DNA of 64,000 bases from Prorocentrum cordatum (GCA_963575745.1 CAUYUJ010015014.1:267218-331217); one strand, 5' to 3'; counted from the stretch's first letter, positions 43,911 to 53,982 are shown. The notes: a model not told the origin generated them from the letters alone. Numbers and translations are program-made.

Positions 43911-44828
43911 GGACCAGTGGAAACCCAAGAGTCATCAACGATGTTGCAAATAACGCTCCTTCCAAGCTCCCTCTTCATAGTTCCCTACAACTGTTCATTT
44001 CCATTGAGGGAACTGCCTCGCTGGAAGACAACAGTTTGAAGATCTTGAAGCGTGCCAGAACATTGTTCTTTGGATTTCAACGCCAGATATCAACCTGACT
44101 GCCGCGTCTTGACAATCCAGAATCGTGCCAGATCGCATCAACATGATTGATGCGCCCGCTTAATCCTGAATCATTCCAAAACACCATTTCTGGTACGTTG
44201 ACCATGGGGATCCGTGAAACTCTTGCATGTTTAACGAATGTGCGCGGCGCTAAGGCGAGAGCCAGACTTTGAAAATGAACCGCCCTCTATCCGTGAAGCT
44301 CTTGCAAATGTTCAAAACGAATATGCGCGGCGCTAAGGCGAGAGCCACATTTTGAAAACGACCCGCCCTCAAGCCATGAATCGCTTGCAATGTTTGTTAA
44401 ACGAATGTGCGCGGCGCTCAGGCGAGAGCTACATTTTGAAAACGACCCGCCCTCAGTCCGAAACGCTTGCAAATGTTGAAAACGAATGTGCGCGGCGCCC
44501 AGGCGAGAGCCACATTTTGAAAAACAATCCGCCCTCAATCCGTGGAGCTCTTTGCAATGTGTTTAAACGAATGTGCTCGGCGCTAAGGCGAGAGCCACAC
44601 TTGGAAAAAGACCCTGAAGCTCTTGCAATTTTGGAAACAAATGCACGCGGCGCTAAGGCGAGAACCACACTTTGAAAACCACCCGTCCTCCACCACCCGC
44701 CCACCCGCCACTTTTTAGCTTCAGAGTCATCAGTGGTGAGGAAGTCTCAGGCGAAACGCCTGGCCCGCCCTAACAATTTGCCTCGGGGTGCGACAGGGAG
44801 GAGTTATTTAGAAGGAGAAGGAATGGAA
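43911..44828 (+). repeat. Composite repeat C, copy 2 (six internal ~80-bp units)
   Basis: Starts GGACCAGTGGAAACCC; AAGCTCCCTCTTCATAG follows. Internal units start near 44213, 44292, 44376, 44461, 44542 and 44616, each with GTGCGCGGCGCTAAGGCGAG and a CACATTTTGAAAACGACCCG-like segment. Ends GTCTCAGGCGAAACGCC, then GAGTTATTTAGAAGG. Six units here against two in copy 1 shows internal expansion. Confidence 0.85.
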
Positions 44829-45605
44829 GGACCAACGTAAACGCAAGAGTCACCATCGATGCTGGGATCAACCCTCCCTCCAAGCTCCCTCGTCATAGGC
44901 CCCTACAACGATTCATTTCCATTGAAGGATTTGCCTCTTTGGAAAACAACCGTTTGAAGACCCTGGAGCATGCCAAAACATTTTTCTCGAGATTCCGACG
45001 CCACGTGCCAACCTGATCGTTGCGTCGTGACAGTCCTAAATCGTGCCAGAACGCCATTCCTCAGACTTCAACACAGCAAATCAACATGATTGTTGCACCC
45101 GCATAATCCTGAACCCTTTCAGAACACCATTTCTGGCACGTTGATGATGGGAACGCATCAAACTCTTGCAGTTTGTTTAAAACGCCTGCGCGCGGCGCTA
45201 AGGCGAGAGGCACATTTTGAAAACGACCCGCCCTCAATCCATGAGAACCTTGCGAATTTGTAAGAAAAGCGAGTTTGCGCCGCTCTAAAGTGAGAGCCAC
45301 ATTTTGAAAACGATCCGCTTTCAATCCGTGAGGCTCTTGCAGCTGTTTGCATCGAGTGTGCGCCGCGCTCAGGCGGCAGCCACATTTTGAAAACCACCCG
45401 CCCTCAATCCGCGAAGTTGCAATTTGTTTAAGCGAATGTGCGCCGCGCTAAAGCGAGAGCCACACTTCCAACACCAACCGCCCTCCACTTATGAACATGT
45501 TGTAATATTGTTTAGTTTCAATGTCATAAGTGCCGAGGAAGCTTCAGGCGAAACGCCTGGACCGCCCTACAAACCGGCCTCGGAGTACGACAGGGAACAA
45601 CTATT
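44829..45605 (+). repeat. Composite repeat C, copy 3 (four internal units), tandem to copy 2
   Basis: Starts GGACCAACGTAAACGC directly after copy 2. Internal units near 45156, 45240, 45328 and 45411. Ends CTTCAGGCGAAACGCC, then GACAGGGAACAACTATTTC. Confidence 0.85.
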
Positions 45606-45689
45606 TCTGAGGAGCAGCTCTCCCCTTGCGTTGTGCTTAGCTGTCCGCAGCAGGGCCTCACATACTTGCTCCTTCTTCCTGCCCTGTGC

Positions 45690-45990
45690 ACGCACACGCT
45701 GTGGTGTACACCGGCGATGTGTTGCACGCGGACGTTGTGGTGTACACAGGCTTTGCACAAGCGCTGCGGTGCTCGCGAGCATTGTGGTGTACACGGGCGG
45801 TGTGCTGCAGGCAGCTGCTGCGGTGTACACTTACGTTGTGGTGTACACAGGCGCTGTGCTGCAAGCAAGCACTGTGGTGTACACAGGCGCTTCGTTGCAC
45901 ACGGCTGCTGCGGTGTACGCGGGCCTTGTGGTGTACACGCGCGTTGTGGTGCACGCGGGCAAGATTGTGTACACAGGGGCTTCGGTGCAG
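45690..45990 (+). repeat. GTGGTGTACAC-type short-period repeat
   Basis: Imperfect units of about 27-30 bp carrying GTGGTGTACAC, GCTGCGGTGTACAC and similar words. The plus-strand frame is Cys/His/Arg-rich purely from the repeat. A looser relative (GTGGTGCA, GTTGTGCA, GTCGTGCA words) is at 61500-61710. Confidence 0.8.
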
Positions 45991-46011
45991 ATCGCTACCA
46001 CACGCTGCTCG

Positions 46012-46212
46012 TACTCGGCCACGGCTACCCTAGGCATTCCCGGACGCCGCTGGCGCAGAACGTGACGTCACCGGGGGGGGGGGGGTCGGGGCTGGTGACG
46101 GCCGCCACTCCTATTCGGCCGCGGTCATCCCTAGGCATTCCTGGCTTACGCTGGCGCAAAACGTGACGTCACCGGGATTGAGGGGGGTCGGGGTTGGTGA
46201 CGGCCGCCATCG
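46012..46212 (+). repeat. Two tandem ~100-bp units, each with a TGACGTCA palindrome
   Basis: Units start at TACTCGGCC (46012) and TATTCGGCC (46112). Both contain CCCTAGGCATTCC, CTGGCGCA, ACGTGACGTCACCGGG and GGTGACGGCCGCCA. The repeated TGACGTCACC resembles a CRE/ATF site, but no regulatory role can be shown. Confidence 0.85.
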
Positions 46213-46251
46213 CAGAAAACATATAAGACAGGCCCATGCTGATACCACTGT

Positions 46252-46316
46252 TGTGCACCACCCCCGCTCCACGGTCTTGTGCCGGACCACTTTGATTGTG
46301 GGGGTGGTGTACAAAC
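46252..46316. repeat. Short foldback (15-bp arms)
   Basis: TTGTGCACCACCCCC and GGGGGTGGTGTACAA pair with one mismatch around a ~35-nt centre. Confidence 0.7.
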
Positions 46317-46776
46317 ATCGCGCCCCCACCAGAGTCTCGACTTGACGCTGGGTCAGGCAGTGGCGAAGCGCTTTGGCTTCCCCGACCCCCTCGAGTCATG
46401 GAAAAATCACGACGGGCGGTTTTTAGCTATTTTGGGCCTCGCGGGGTTTCGGACCGTCAAAACCAGACTCAGGATGAAAAACCGGTCCCGGGGAATGGGT
46501 CGAGAATTCTGGAGGTCGGCGTCATGAAACAACATTTTACGACGGGGGTCTGGGGCCTAGCTTGCCTACATCCAGGCCTCCCCAATGGGGTCTGGGTAAA
46601 TGGGGTCGGAGGATCGCGTCGCATCGCCGATGCGTCGGCAATGCGATTCGCTGTGGAGCCCAATCTTTTTAACGCCGTCGTCGCCGATGCACTGCCGACT
46701 TCGCCGATGCATCGACGATGCATCGACGACGCATCGACGACGCATCGCCGATGCGGTGCGAATTTCTATCCCTATA
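46317..46776. other. Spacer with GATGCATCG repeats
   Basis: 46692-46760 repeats 9-12 bp words GATGCATCGACGATGCATCG. 50240-50400 has related ATCGCCGAT/GATGCATC words. No gene seen. Confidence 0.5.
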
Positions 46777-46880
46777 TCACAGTGAGGGGGCTGAACCGAA
46801 CGGTCATTCAATGTCCCTGGGCGCGTGGCTGAAAAATAATTCCGCGATGCGGATTCTTGTTGTTGTTGATTCTTGGGCTT
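46777..46880 (+). repeat. Dispersed repeat family H, copy 1
   Basis: GAGGGGGCTGAACCGAACGG, TCATTCAATGTCCCTGGG, TTCCGCGATGCGGATTCTTG. Found inverted at 52025-52140. Confidence 0.85.
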
Positions 46881-46924
46881 ACGCCACACCGCCGACCCCT
46901 TGATGTACATTGTCCCCCCTCTTG

Positions 46925-47560
46925 CAGCCGTCTTTGGAGCCTCTTGAAGGTGTCCTGGTATGTCTGTCAGGGGCCTTCTCGGAGCACTCTTGAAGTCTCT
47001 TGGGGGCCGTTCTGGGGTCTCTTGGGGTCTATTGTGGGCCTCTCGGGGGTTGTTGGGGCTTATTTGTGGCTTCTTGGGGGCCTCTTGGGGCTTCCTGGAA
47101 GGCTCTTGGGGCGGAAGACTCGGATTTTCGGTTTCTGGTCCCCCTCTTCACCCCCTCTTGGGCTCGTCTTGGGAGCCTTTTGGGCCGTCTGGGGCGGCTC
47201 TTGGGCCGTCTTTGGGCCCTCTCTGGCCGTCTTGGGGCCGTCTTGGGGGACTATTGGGCCGTCTTGGGGCGGTTTTGGGAGCTTCTTGGGCCGTCTTGGA
47301 GCGTCGGAAAGCCGAAAGGGCGAGAAGGCCCCCTTCCTTCAAAAACCAATGGAAAATCAACGATTTTGGCCTTCTTGGGCCGCTCCCAAGAGGCCTCTTG
47401 GGGACCTCTTGGGCCGTCTTGGAGGCCTCTTGGGCTGTCTTGGGCACACCTTGGGCGTCTCCGAGCGCTCGTTTGGCGTTTCGAGGCGCTCGTGGGCGGT
47501 CTTGGAGGCCTCTTGGGGCATTCCTGGGCGGTCTGTAGCCCCTCTTGGGACCGAAAGAGC
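46925..47560 (+). repeat. CCTCTTGGGGCC minisatellite (family I, locus 2)
   Basis: Units such as GGCCTCTTGGGG and GGCCGTCTTGGG over about 630 bp. It includes a core (about 47290-47365) with TTCAAAAACCAATGGAAAAT then CAACGATTTTGG, found inverted at the other loci. Long frames reading LLGASWG-like peptides in all three registers are artefacts. Confidence 0.9.
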
Positions 47561-47714
47561 CCCATGACGCGCTCGTGGTCGACCCCCCCCCCCCCCTCCA
47601 AATCGACCGGACCAGGCTCCCGGGGGAGGGGTTTGGGGAGGGGGAAAGCATCTCACACGCCGATGATCCCCAAGGGGTCGGCGGATTGTTGTTGTTTGTT
47701 GTTGTCGTCGTCCC

Positions 47715-48015
47715 ACCCGCGACCCGCCCCGCGACCCACCTGCGACCCAGCCCGCGACCCACCCGCGACCACCCGCCACCCACCCCGCGACCCAACCGCA
47801 ACCCACCCCGCGACCCACCCGCGACCCATCCTCGACCCACACGCGACCCACCCGCGACCCACCCCGAGATCCCCCCGCGACCCACCCGCGACCCACCCGC
47901 GACCCACCCGCGACCCAGCCGCGACCCACCCCGCGACCCACCCGCGACCCACCCGCGACCCTTCCGCGACCCACCGCGACCCGACCCACCCGCGACCCTC
48001 CCCGCGACGCACCCA
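47715..48015 (+). repeat. CGCGACCCACC minisatellite
   Basis: About 300 bp of 10-12 bp units CGCGACCCACC with small changes. It gives RDPPATHP-like and TRDPP-like frames on one strand and WVAGGSRVG-like frames on the other, none real. Confidence 0.95.
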
Positions 48016-48045
48016 AAATGTTAGGTGCCTGCGGCGGGTCTCTTT

Positions 48046-48102
48046 TGCATTCGTTCCAGGTCGTTCCAGGTGGAGAACCTGGAACGACCTGGAACGAATG
48101 CA
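48046..48102. repeat. Perfect hairpin, 26-bp arms, 5-nt loop
   Basis: Arm TGCATTCGTTCCAGGTCGTT then CCAGGT (48046-48071), loop GGAGA, exact inverse 48077-48102. Each arm contains the direct repeat GTTCCAGGT-CGTTCCAGGT, so sub-repeats are nested in the hairpin. Confidence 0.95.
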
Positions 48103-48453
48103 CTGAACGAGGCACTGGGGAAAGAAGTGAGGGCGAAGGAGGAGAACGATTCCCTGAAGATATCATCTCGCGAGGGTCTCCCTTGCTTAACACTTGCTGC
48201 TGGTTTTAGATGCAATGTGAGACCCGCCGAGTCCGCCTGATCGCATCAGTTCGCCAGCCGGCTGTCAAAAGCAAGCTCCAGACTCCGACTCGGAGGAAAA
48301 GGCAGATTATTCCGCGCGCGTGGTAAGCTAACTATGCTGCACGCGGGGGAGGACGAGGAGGCGGTCTCGACCTCTAAGTCCGTAACCGTTGTGGCTTCCG
48401 CGCGAGGCTGACTTACCAGTTCCTCCGCATTCCCCCCATCCCTCCACAAAGCA

Positions 48454-50861
48454 ATGACGCGGGCTGCGATGACGCTGCTGCTCGCCGTGACCATCAGCTG
48501 CGCCCTCGGCGCAGCGACCGTCGCCGCCGACGCGGCTCCCCGCGGCCAGCGGAGCCGCCAGTCCACCGCCGCCCGCGGCCACAGCCATTCTGAGCTGAAC
48601 GGCCTCGAGGACGGCCATCCTCGGTGGCGGGGGAGGGGGGGAAGTGAGAAGAAGAAGGCCTCCTCAGAAAGTTCGGATGTCTCCCGGCCTTTGAGAAGCT
48701 TTCCAGGCCTTCCCCGAAGAAAGAACGAAACTTCTCAGAAGGCGCGAGGGCTTCTGAAAAGTCCTTCTGAGAAGGCCTTCTCCTTCTCACGTCCCCCTCT
48801 CGCTTGCCGCCGACATCCTTACCGTGGCCACTCCGCGCACGGGGGGGAGGCTGCCGAGTTGCACCGCACCAAGGGCCACGCGCACCACGCCGCGGCCGGC
48901 GGTCCCGCGGACAAGGAGAAGCACGCCACGGCGGCGCACGCGAGGGGCTCCCCAACGTCGGCCGAGGAGGGCTCCAAGGCCCCCGAGTGGGGGGGGGATG
49001 CCTCGGAGGCGAGCCCGGGTGCGGAGCCCGAGGAGGACGCCGAGGAGCTGGATGCCGAGGCGGAGGAGCCCGAGCACGCGGATGCCGAGGACGTCGGTCG
49101 TTGCGCAACAGGGGGGACGAAAGATGGGGGGGTGAAGAAAAGGGCACCTCTACAGCCAAGGGAGGAAAAGCCTCCCGGACCCGAGAAGTGGCGTTTGCTG
49201 AACGGCCCTGGGCGTTTGCTAAACAGCCCTGGCCTGTTCGATTCCTCTTGTGGGTGCGTTTACTCAACCGCTTCGCGTGTCGGGGTGAATTCTTATGGGG
49301 GTCGATCTTCTGCCATCAACAAAGGGGCCCTCTGGTGCCAAAGAGGGGCACGAAAGGTTCACGCTTTCCCGCCCCCCAATGATGGAGGGTTTCCCCGAAG
49401 GGCTTAGGCGACCCGTCCTCCTCCTACTCCTCCTCCTCGTCCTCCTCCTCCTCCTCCTCCTCCTCCTCCTCCTCCTCCTCCTCCTCCTCCTCCCTCCCCT
49501 CCTCCTCCTCCTCCTCCCTCCCTCCTCCTCCTCCTCCTCTTCCTCCTCCGCCCCCCTCCTCCTATCCTCCTTCTCCTCCCCCTCCCCCATCTCCCTCCTC
49601 CACCTCCTCCTCCTCCTCCTCGGGTCGCTTGCGGCCCCGGGGGAAATCGTGCACCCATTGATCGCCCTGCCATGAAGCAGCGCCGAAGGACGGCGCCGAG
49701 GACTTCGACGGCCCCGTGGAAGCCCACCTGCCCCGGCGCGGCCGCGTGCACCTCGCGGTCGACGCGGCCGGGAACGCCGCGGAGGTGAGGCGGGGCGGTG
49801 GGCCCGTCATGCGGAGGTACAACCACACCAGCGGCACCGACTTCGACGACCTGGAGGATGGAGGGAATAGACAGGGGGACCATGACCGAGATGCCACGTG
49901 GATCTTGTCGATGCCGATCCTTGTCATGGTCCATGACGGCCGTCGCCGCGTCGCGATGATGAGCCGCGAATTGACGCCGACCAAGATCGACGGTGACCAA
50001 GGTCGAAACGGCATTTCCGCGTTCAGTCTTGGTCATGGTCTCCGATGCCTTCCCCTCCAGAGGAGGACTCCCTGGTCGAGGAAGACGCCGACCTGAGGGC
50101 GCAAGCCAGGAGGTCGGGCTGGTGGTCGCGGCGCCGCGCGCCCCCCCGCCGCCGGCGCGCGCCCGCCCCAGTGCATTGCGCGTGGGCGGCGTGGGGTGCG
50201 TGGGGAACACCGGGGCAATGATAGTGGGGGCTAGGCATAGGGGGGGATGCATCGACCCCCAATCGCCCATTGATCGCCGATAGGGGCCCGATAGCCCAAC
50301 CTGCCCAGGAAGGTGCGGATTCACTATCGGAGGCCTATCGGCGATGTATCGCCGATTCCAGGTCGATGCATCCCCCCCTATGCCAATCCCCCCCTATCGT
50401 TGCCCCTCAGGAACGTGCAGCGCGACCTGCGGCGAGGGTAAGCAGTCGGCCACGCGCAAAGTCGCCACGGTGCAGAGGAACGGGGGACGTGCGTGCACCG
50501 GCGAGACGGCGAAGACTCAGACGTGCCAGATCCAGAAGTGCACCACAACCTCGACGACCACCACTACCACAACCTCCACAAGCACCACGACGACCACCAA
50601 GAAGGTCGGAGTAGGAGATCGAATGCACAATTGATTCACCCCAGAGTTGCTTGTTCGCCAAATATACCAGCAAATAAAGGTACCGTCGAAAAAACAGGCA
50701 TGTTTTTATCTGTAGATTCGCCGAAAACAAACTTAGAGGTGAATCAACTCTGCAGCCCATCTCCGACCCGAAAGGTCGTGAAGGCGGGCGCCTCGCGCCC
50801 CGCTGGCGGGGTCGCGCTGGCGCTGCTGCTGGCGCTCGGGGCGGCCCGGCCGCTGCTCTGA
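48454..50861 (+). CDS. Secreted/surface protein gene with thrombospondin type-1 domain (multi-exon, borders approximate)
   Basis: Fragments in order on one strand suggest a single gene. (1) 48454-~48620: signal peptide, MTRAAMTLLLAVTISCALG, then AATVAADAAPR. (2) ~48850-49092: Ala/His then Asp/Glu-rich segment, ending at a GTCGGT donor candidate. (3) ~49680-49784: APKDGAEDFDGPVEAHLP and RRGRVHLAVDAAGNAAE, followed by a GTGAGG donor. (4) 50411-50604: TSP1 domain and Thr-rich linker. (5) ~50739-50861: ends with a hydrophobic tail, GGVALALLLALGAARPLL, as in a GPI-anchor signal or short membrane anchor. Donor 50605 and acceptor 50738 both have phase 0. Phases at the other junctions do not match simply, so I give no joined product. 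Foldback element B copy 3 lies between (1) and (2). A cell-surface adhesive role is inferred from TSP1 plus signal and anchor. Confidence 0.6.
48623..48811. mobile_element. Foldback element family B, copy 3 (within the TSP1 gene)
   Basis: 189 bp. Left GGTGGCGGGGGAGGGGGGGA, right CTCTCGCTTGCCGCC, inner GAGAAGGCCTTC words. The surrounding reading frame is open straight through it, so it may be exonised or lie in an intron; the nearest downstream AG is at 48848-48849. A GT sits at its left end (48624). Confidence 0.75.
49404..49622 (+). repeat. (TCC)n microsatellite in a presumed intron
   Basis: About 210 bp of TCC with rare interruptions, followed by spacer to the acceptor-like CATGAAGCAG at 49680. 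Confidence 0.95.
50411..50604 (+). CDS. TSP1 (thrombospondin type-1) exon
   Basis: Preceded by CCCCTCAG. Reads GTCSATCGEGKQSATRKV, then GGRACTGETAKTQTCQIQKC: the CSxTCGxGxxxR ... GGxxCxG ... C...C pattern of TSP1, with six Cys. The usual Trp before the first CS would lie in the preceding exon or is missing. A run of Thr with few Ser and Lys follows (50545-50604), a mucin-like linker likely O-glycosylated if secreted. It ends at AAG|GTCGGA. The coding frame is clear. Confidence 0.85.
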
Positions 50862-50890
50862 GGCTCCCAGGGGCGTCGCCGGACCCCAGG

Positions 50891-51560
50891 CGTGATCAGA
50901 AATCCACGCGGAGCTTCGCCGATGGCTACCCAGCTCCTCCTCCTCCTCCTCCTCCTCCTCCTCCTCCTCCTCCTCCTCCTGCTCCGACACCTCCTCCTCC
51001 TCCTCCTCCTCCTCCTCCTCCGATACCTCCTCCTTCGATACCTTCTCCTCCTTCTCCTCCGATACCTCCTCCTCCTCCTCCTCCTCCTCCCCTTCCTCTT
51101 GCTTCGATACCTCGTCCTCCTCCTTCTGCTCCGATACCTCCTCCTCCTCCTCCGATACTCTTCCTCCTCCTCCTCCGCCTCCTCCGCCTCCTCCTCCGAT
51201 ACCTCCCCCTCCTCCGAAGTTTCTCCTCCTCCTCCGATACCTCCTTTTCCTCCTCGCCTCCTCCTCCTCCTGCTTCCAGGCGTGATCAGAAATCCAGGTG
51301 GAGCTTCTTCGCCGATGGTTGCCCAGCTCCTCCCTCCTCCTCTGCTCCGATACCTCCTCCTCCTCCTCCTCCTCCTCCTCCTCCGCCTCCTCCTCAGATA
51401 CCCCCCTCTCCTCCGAAGTTCCTCCGCCTCCTCCTCCGATACCTCCTTCTCCTCCTCGCCTCCTCCTCCTCCTGCTTCGATACCTCCTCATCCTCCTCCT
51501 GCTCCGATACCTCCTCTTCCTCCTCCTCCCCCTCCTCCGATACCGCCTTCTCCTTTCATG
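50891..51560 (+). repeat. (TCC)n blocks headed by two copies of a half foldback A-like word
   Basis: GGCGTGATCAGAAATCCACG (about 50889) and GGCGTGATCAGAAATCCAGG (about 51279) each precede GGAGCTTC, CGCCGATGG and a TCC-rich block, so the unit is tandemly repeated at ~390 bp. The word resembles the inner right arm of foldback family A (GATCCCAGAAATCCGCGCGG). Embedded CTCCGATACC words recur through the block. Confidence 0.8.
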
Positions 51561-52024
51561 CCTCCTCCACGGCTTGCTCCGAGCGTTTCGCCAGCGGTTC
51601 AGCGTAGGACAGGGAGGCATGTTGGTTGGCGTTCCTTCCCCGCGGGGCGGAGCCCCTTTTGCTCCTCGTCCTGCTGCTCTCCCGTTCTGCCACGGCTTGC
51701 GCACTTCTTGCTCGGGGCGTCCACGAGAGGTCGACAGATGGGAGCGAGAGGGAAAGCAATTTTCACGCTTCGCGTACAGTGGAAGCCCATGCCAAGAAAC
51801 ACCTTGCTTGCTTCCAGGGTGCCCTGTGTTTCTTGGGTTTCGATGGTTTTGCAGTGGAAGGCGTGACGCTTCCGCTCCAAACATCCATGGACGCTCTCGG
51901 GTTCCAGGATCGGGTTTCGTGTGGACGGTGTCTTGTGGTCGGGCCCCTACTGTATCCCCGCCAGCCCACTCAGGAACACTATCGATGAGAGCTGGCGGGA
52001 AACGCAACAAACAACAAACAACAC
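51561..52024. other. Spacer, no gene seen
   Basis: Competing short frames; AACAAACAACACACA repeats at 52006-52050. Confidence 0.4.
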
Positions 52025-52140
52025 ACATTAAACAACAAACAACACACAGCAACAACAGCAACAATAATCCGCATCGCGGAAGTCCACTTCAGCCTCGCAC
52101 CCAGGGACAGTGAATGACCGTTCGGTTCAGCCCCCTTACT
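52025..52140 (-). repeat. Dispersed repeat family H, copy 2 (inverted)
   Basis: Reverse complement of the 46777-46880 sequence: AATCCGCATCGCGGAAG, CCAGGGACAGTGAATGACCG, TTCGGTTCAGCCCCC. It is followed by a short AT/GA run. Confidence 0.85.
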
Positions 52141-52162
52141 TATATATATAGAGAGAGAGAGA

Positions 52163-52238
52163 GGAGTAGGGCCCGGGGGCGGCCCGGGGCGCTGCCTGTA
52201 ATCTCCATGGGGGGTGCAGGGCGCCCCCGGGAGTGTCT
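52163..52238 (+). repeat. 75-bp repeat K, copy 1
   Basis: AGGAGTAGGGCCCGGGGGCG ... GCGCCCCCGGGAG, identical over about 72 bp to 55862-55937. Confidence 0.95.
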
Positions 52239-52479
52239 GTTTAGGTTGTTGTTCCGCTCTCTTGTTGTTGGTTTCTCCTCTTGCGAGGGACCTGCCAGCC
52301 GCCTCCTTCCGGCATTCGTCAGCCGTGGGCTCGATCGGCGGTTGTTCCCCATATCGTAACATGGGGTAGTGGTAATTATTCAGACTCCCCCGGGCTTTTC
52401 CGCACCTCGCGCCCGCCTTGTCCTCCCTCAGACTCACTCACTCATATTCAAACCCGGTCGTGCTGAGACGTACCGGCGA

Positions 52480-53170
52480 GCAGACTGCGAATCTCTCAGG
52501 CGGGGCGCCTCTTTCAGCACTCCCGAGGGGAAGCCGCCAGGGGCTGGGACACTCGACTGTTCGCGCCCAGACTGGGGCTGCCTCATGGTTGGTTTGCCTG
52601 TTTGGGTGCCCAGCATTCTTCGCTCTCGGGGCAGACTGTGAGGATGTCTCAGGCGAGGCGTTGGTTTCAGCACCCCCAAGGGGGGAGCCGCCAGCGAGTT
52701 TCCACGAGCCCGTGCGCGCCTAGATGCCCAGGAAGTCAGGGGCGGTTTGCTTGTTTGGGTGCCCAACGCCCTTTGCTGTCAGCACTCGTCAGGCTAGAGG
52801 TTGTGAGGGTGTGTCGAGCGAGGTTCTTGCGTCAGCACTCCCACGGGGAGGGGCCGCCGGGGTGGTTTCGCGGGCCCGCTCGCTCTCAGAGTGTGGGGAG
52901 GTCTCGAGCGGTTTGCGCGCTTGGGTGCCCAACTTCCTGTGCTCTCGGAGCAGATTGTGAGGACGTCTCAGGCGAGGCGCTGGTTTTAGCACCCCCAAGG
53001 GGGAGCCGCCAGAGGGTATTTCACTCCCCCATTCGCGGCCAGACTTTGGGGATGTCTCAGTTTGTTTGCCTGTTTGGTGGCCAAGGCCTCTTTCGTTCGA
53101 GAGCCTCATGGCCAGCGCGATCAGGCAATCGTTTCATGTGGGCACCTCAAGGAGGAGCCGCCACAGAGGG
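52480..53170 (+). repeat. Diverged ~152-bp satellite, about 4 units
   Basis: Units carry GTGAGGATGTCTCAGGCGAG, GGTTTCAGCACCCCCAAGGG, GGAGCCGCCAG, TTTGCCTGTTTGGGTGCCCA. Starts near 52490, 52645, 52800 and 52960. It is clearly the same family as the homogeneous array at 56523-57710 but strongly diverged. Confidence 0.85.
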
Positions 53171-53394
53171 GGGCACTTGCCAGGGAGGGGGAGGGAGGAG
53201 GGAGCACGGAGGAGGAGGGAGGAGGAGGAAGATGAGGAAGTATGAGGACGCACGTGAAGGGGCAAGGATGGCCGCCAGAGAGGAGGGTGAGGGCTGACGG
53301 CTCAGGATGGAGGAGGACGCAGAAGGGGAAGGAAGGAGGTGTCTCTTTGTTGTTTTCTCTCCTCTGTCTTCCTGCCTGCTCCCTCTCAGGTCAC

Positions 53395-53650
53395 TCGCAC
53401 TCAGACTCACTCACACTCATACTCGCACTCAGACCCTCTCACACTGAATCCCAGTCAAACGGTGACCACTCACGCTCAGATACACTCACACGAAGCGTCG
53501 CCAGTCTCAGACTCATACACATCGACCAACTCACACTAAGACTCACTCACACTCAGATTCGCTCGCACTCAGACTCACCCGCACGCACTCAGACTCTCAT
53601 ATTCAGCCCGCTCATACCCAGACTCCTCTCACCCAGACACTCGCAGCGGA
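53395..53650 (+). repeat. CACTCAGACTCA short-period repeat
   Basis: 6- to 12-bp words ACTCACACTCAGACTC with substitutions. The same word class occurs at 52424-52450 and 56233-56515, in each case beside the 152-bp satellite. Confidence 0.9.
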
Positions 53651-53982
53651 AAGTGCCAGGAGTCGAGATGCACACATGGGAAGTTCCGTGCTGAGTAACT
53701 GCCGCACGTGCTTCCCCGAACAGCGTGCCGTTTTTTTTTATCCGTGGCCGTTCTGCCTCAAGCCATTTGGGCTGACCTTGATCTCCGACGTTCCCCTGAC
53801 CGCACTGATCCTCCAGCCCAAGAGTACAGACGGGGCCCTGAATGAGGAACCCTTTTCGTTGGAGAGGGGCTCGGCGTTCCTTGATTGTTCCGCAGCTTGT
53901 CTTCAATTTTCCCGAGGTTTTGCATGGGAAATCGCAGCTCAACGTATGGGAGAAAGGGGCCCCGTTCCTTATTTAAGGTTCC

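Noticed and set aside
46857-48106. Long frames with LLGASWGPLG-like and RDPPATHP-like peptides
   Set aside because: Translation of 10-12 bp minisatellites in every register; no independent sign of coding.
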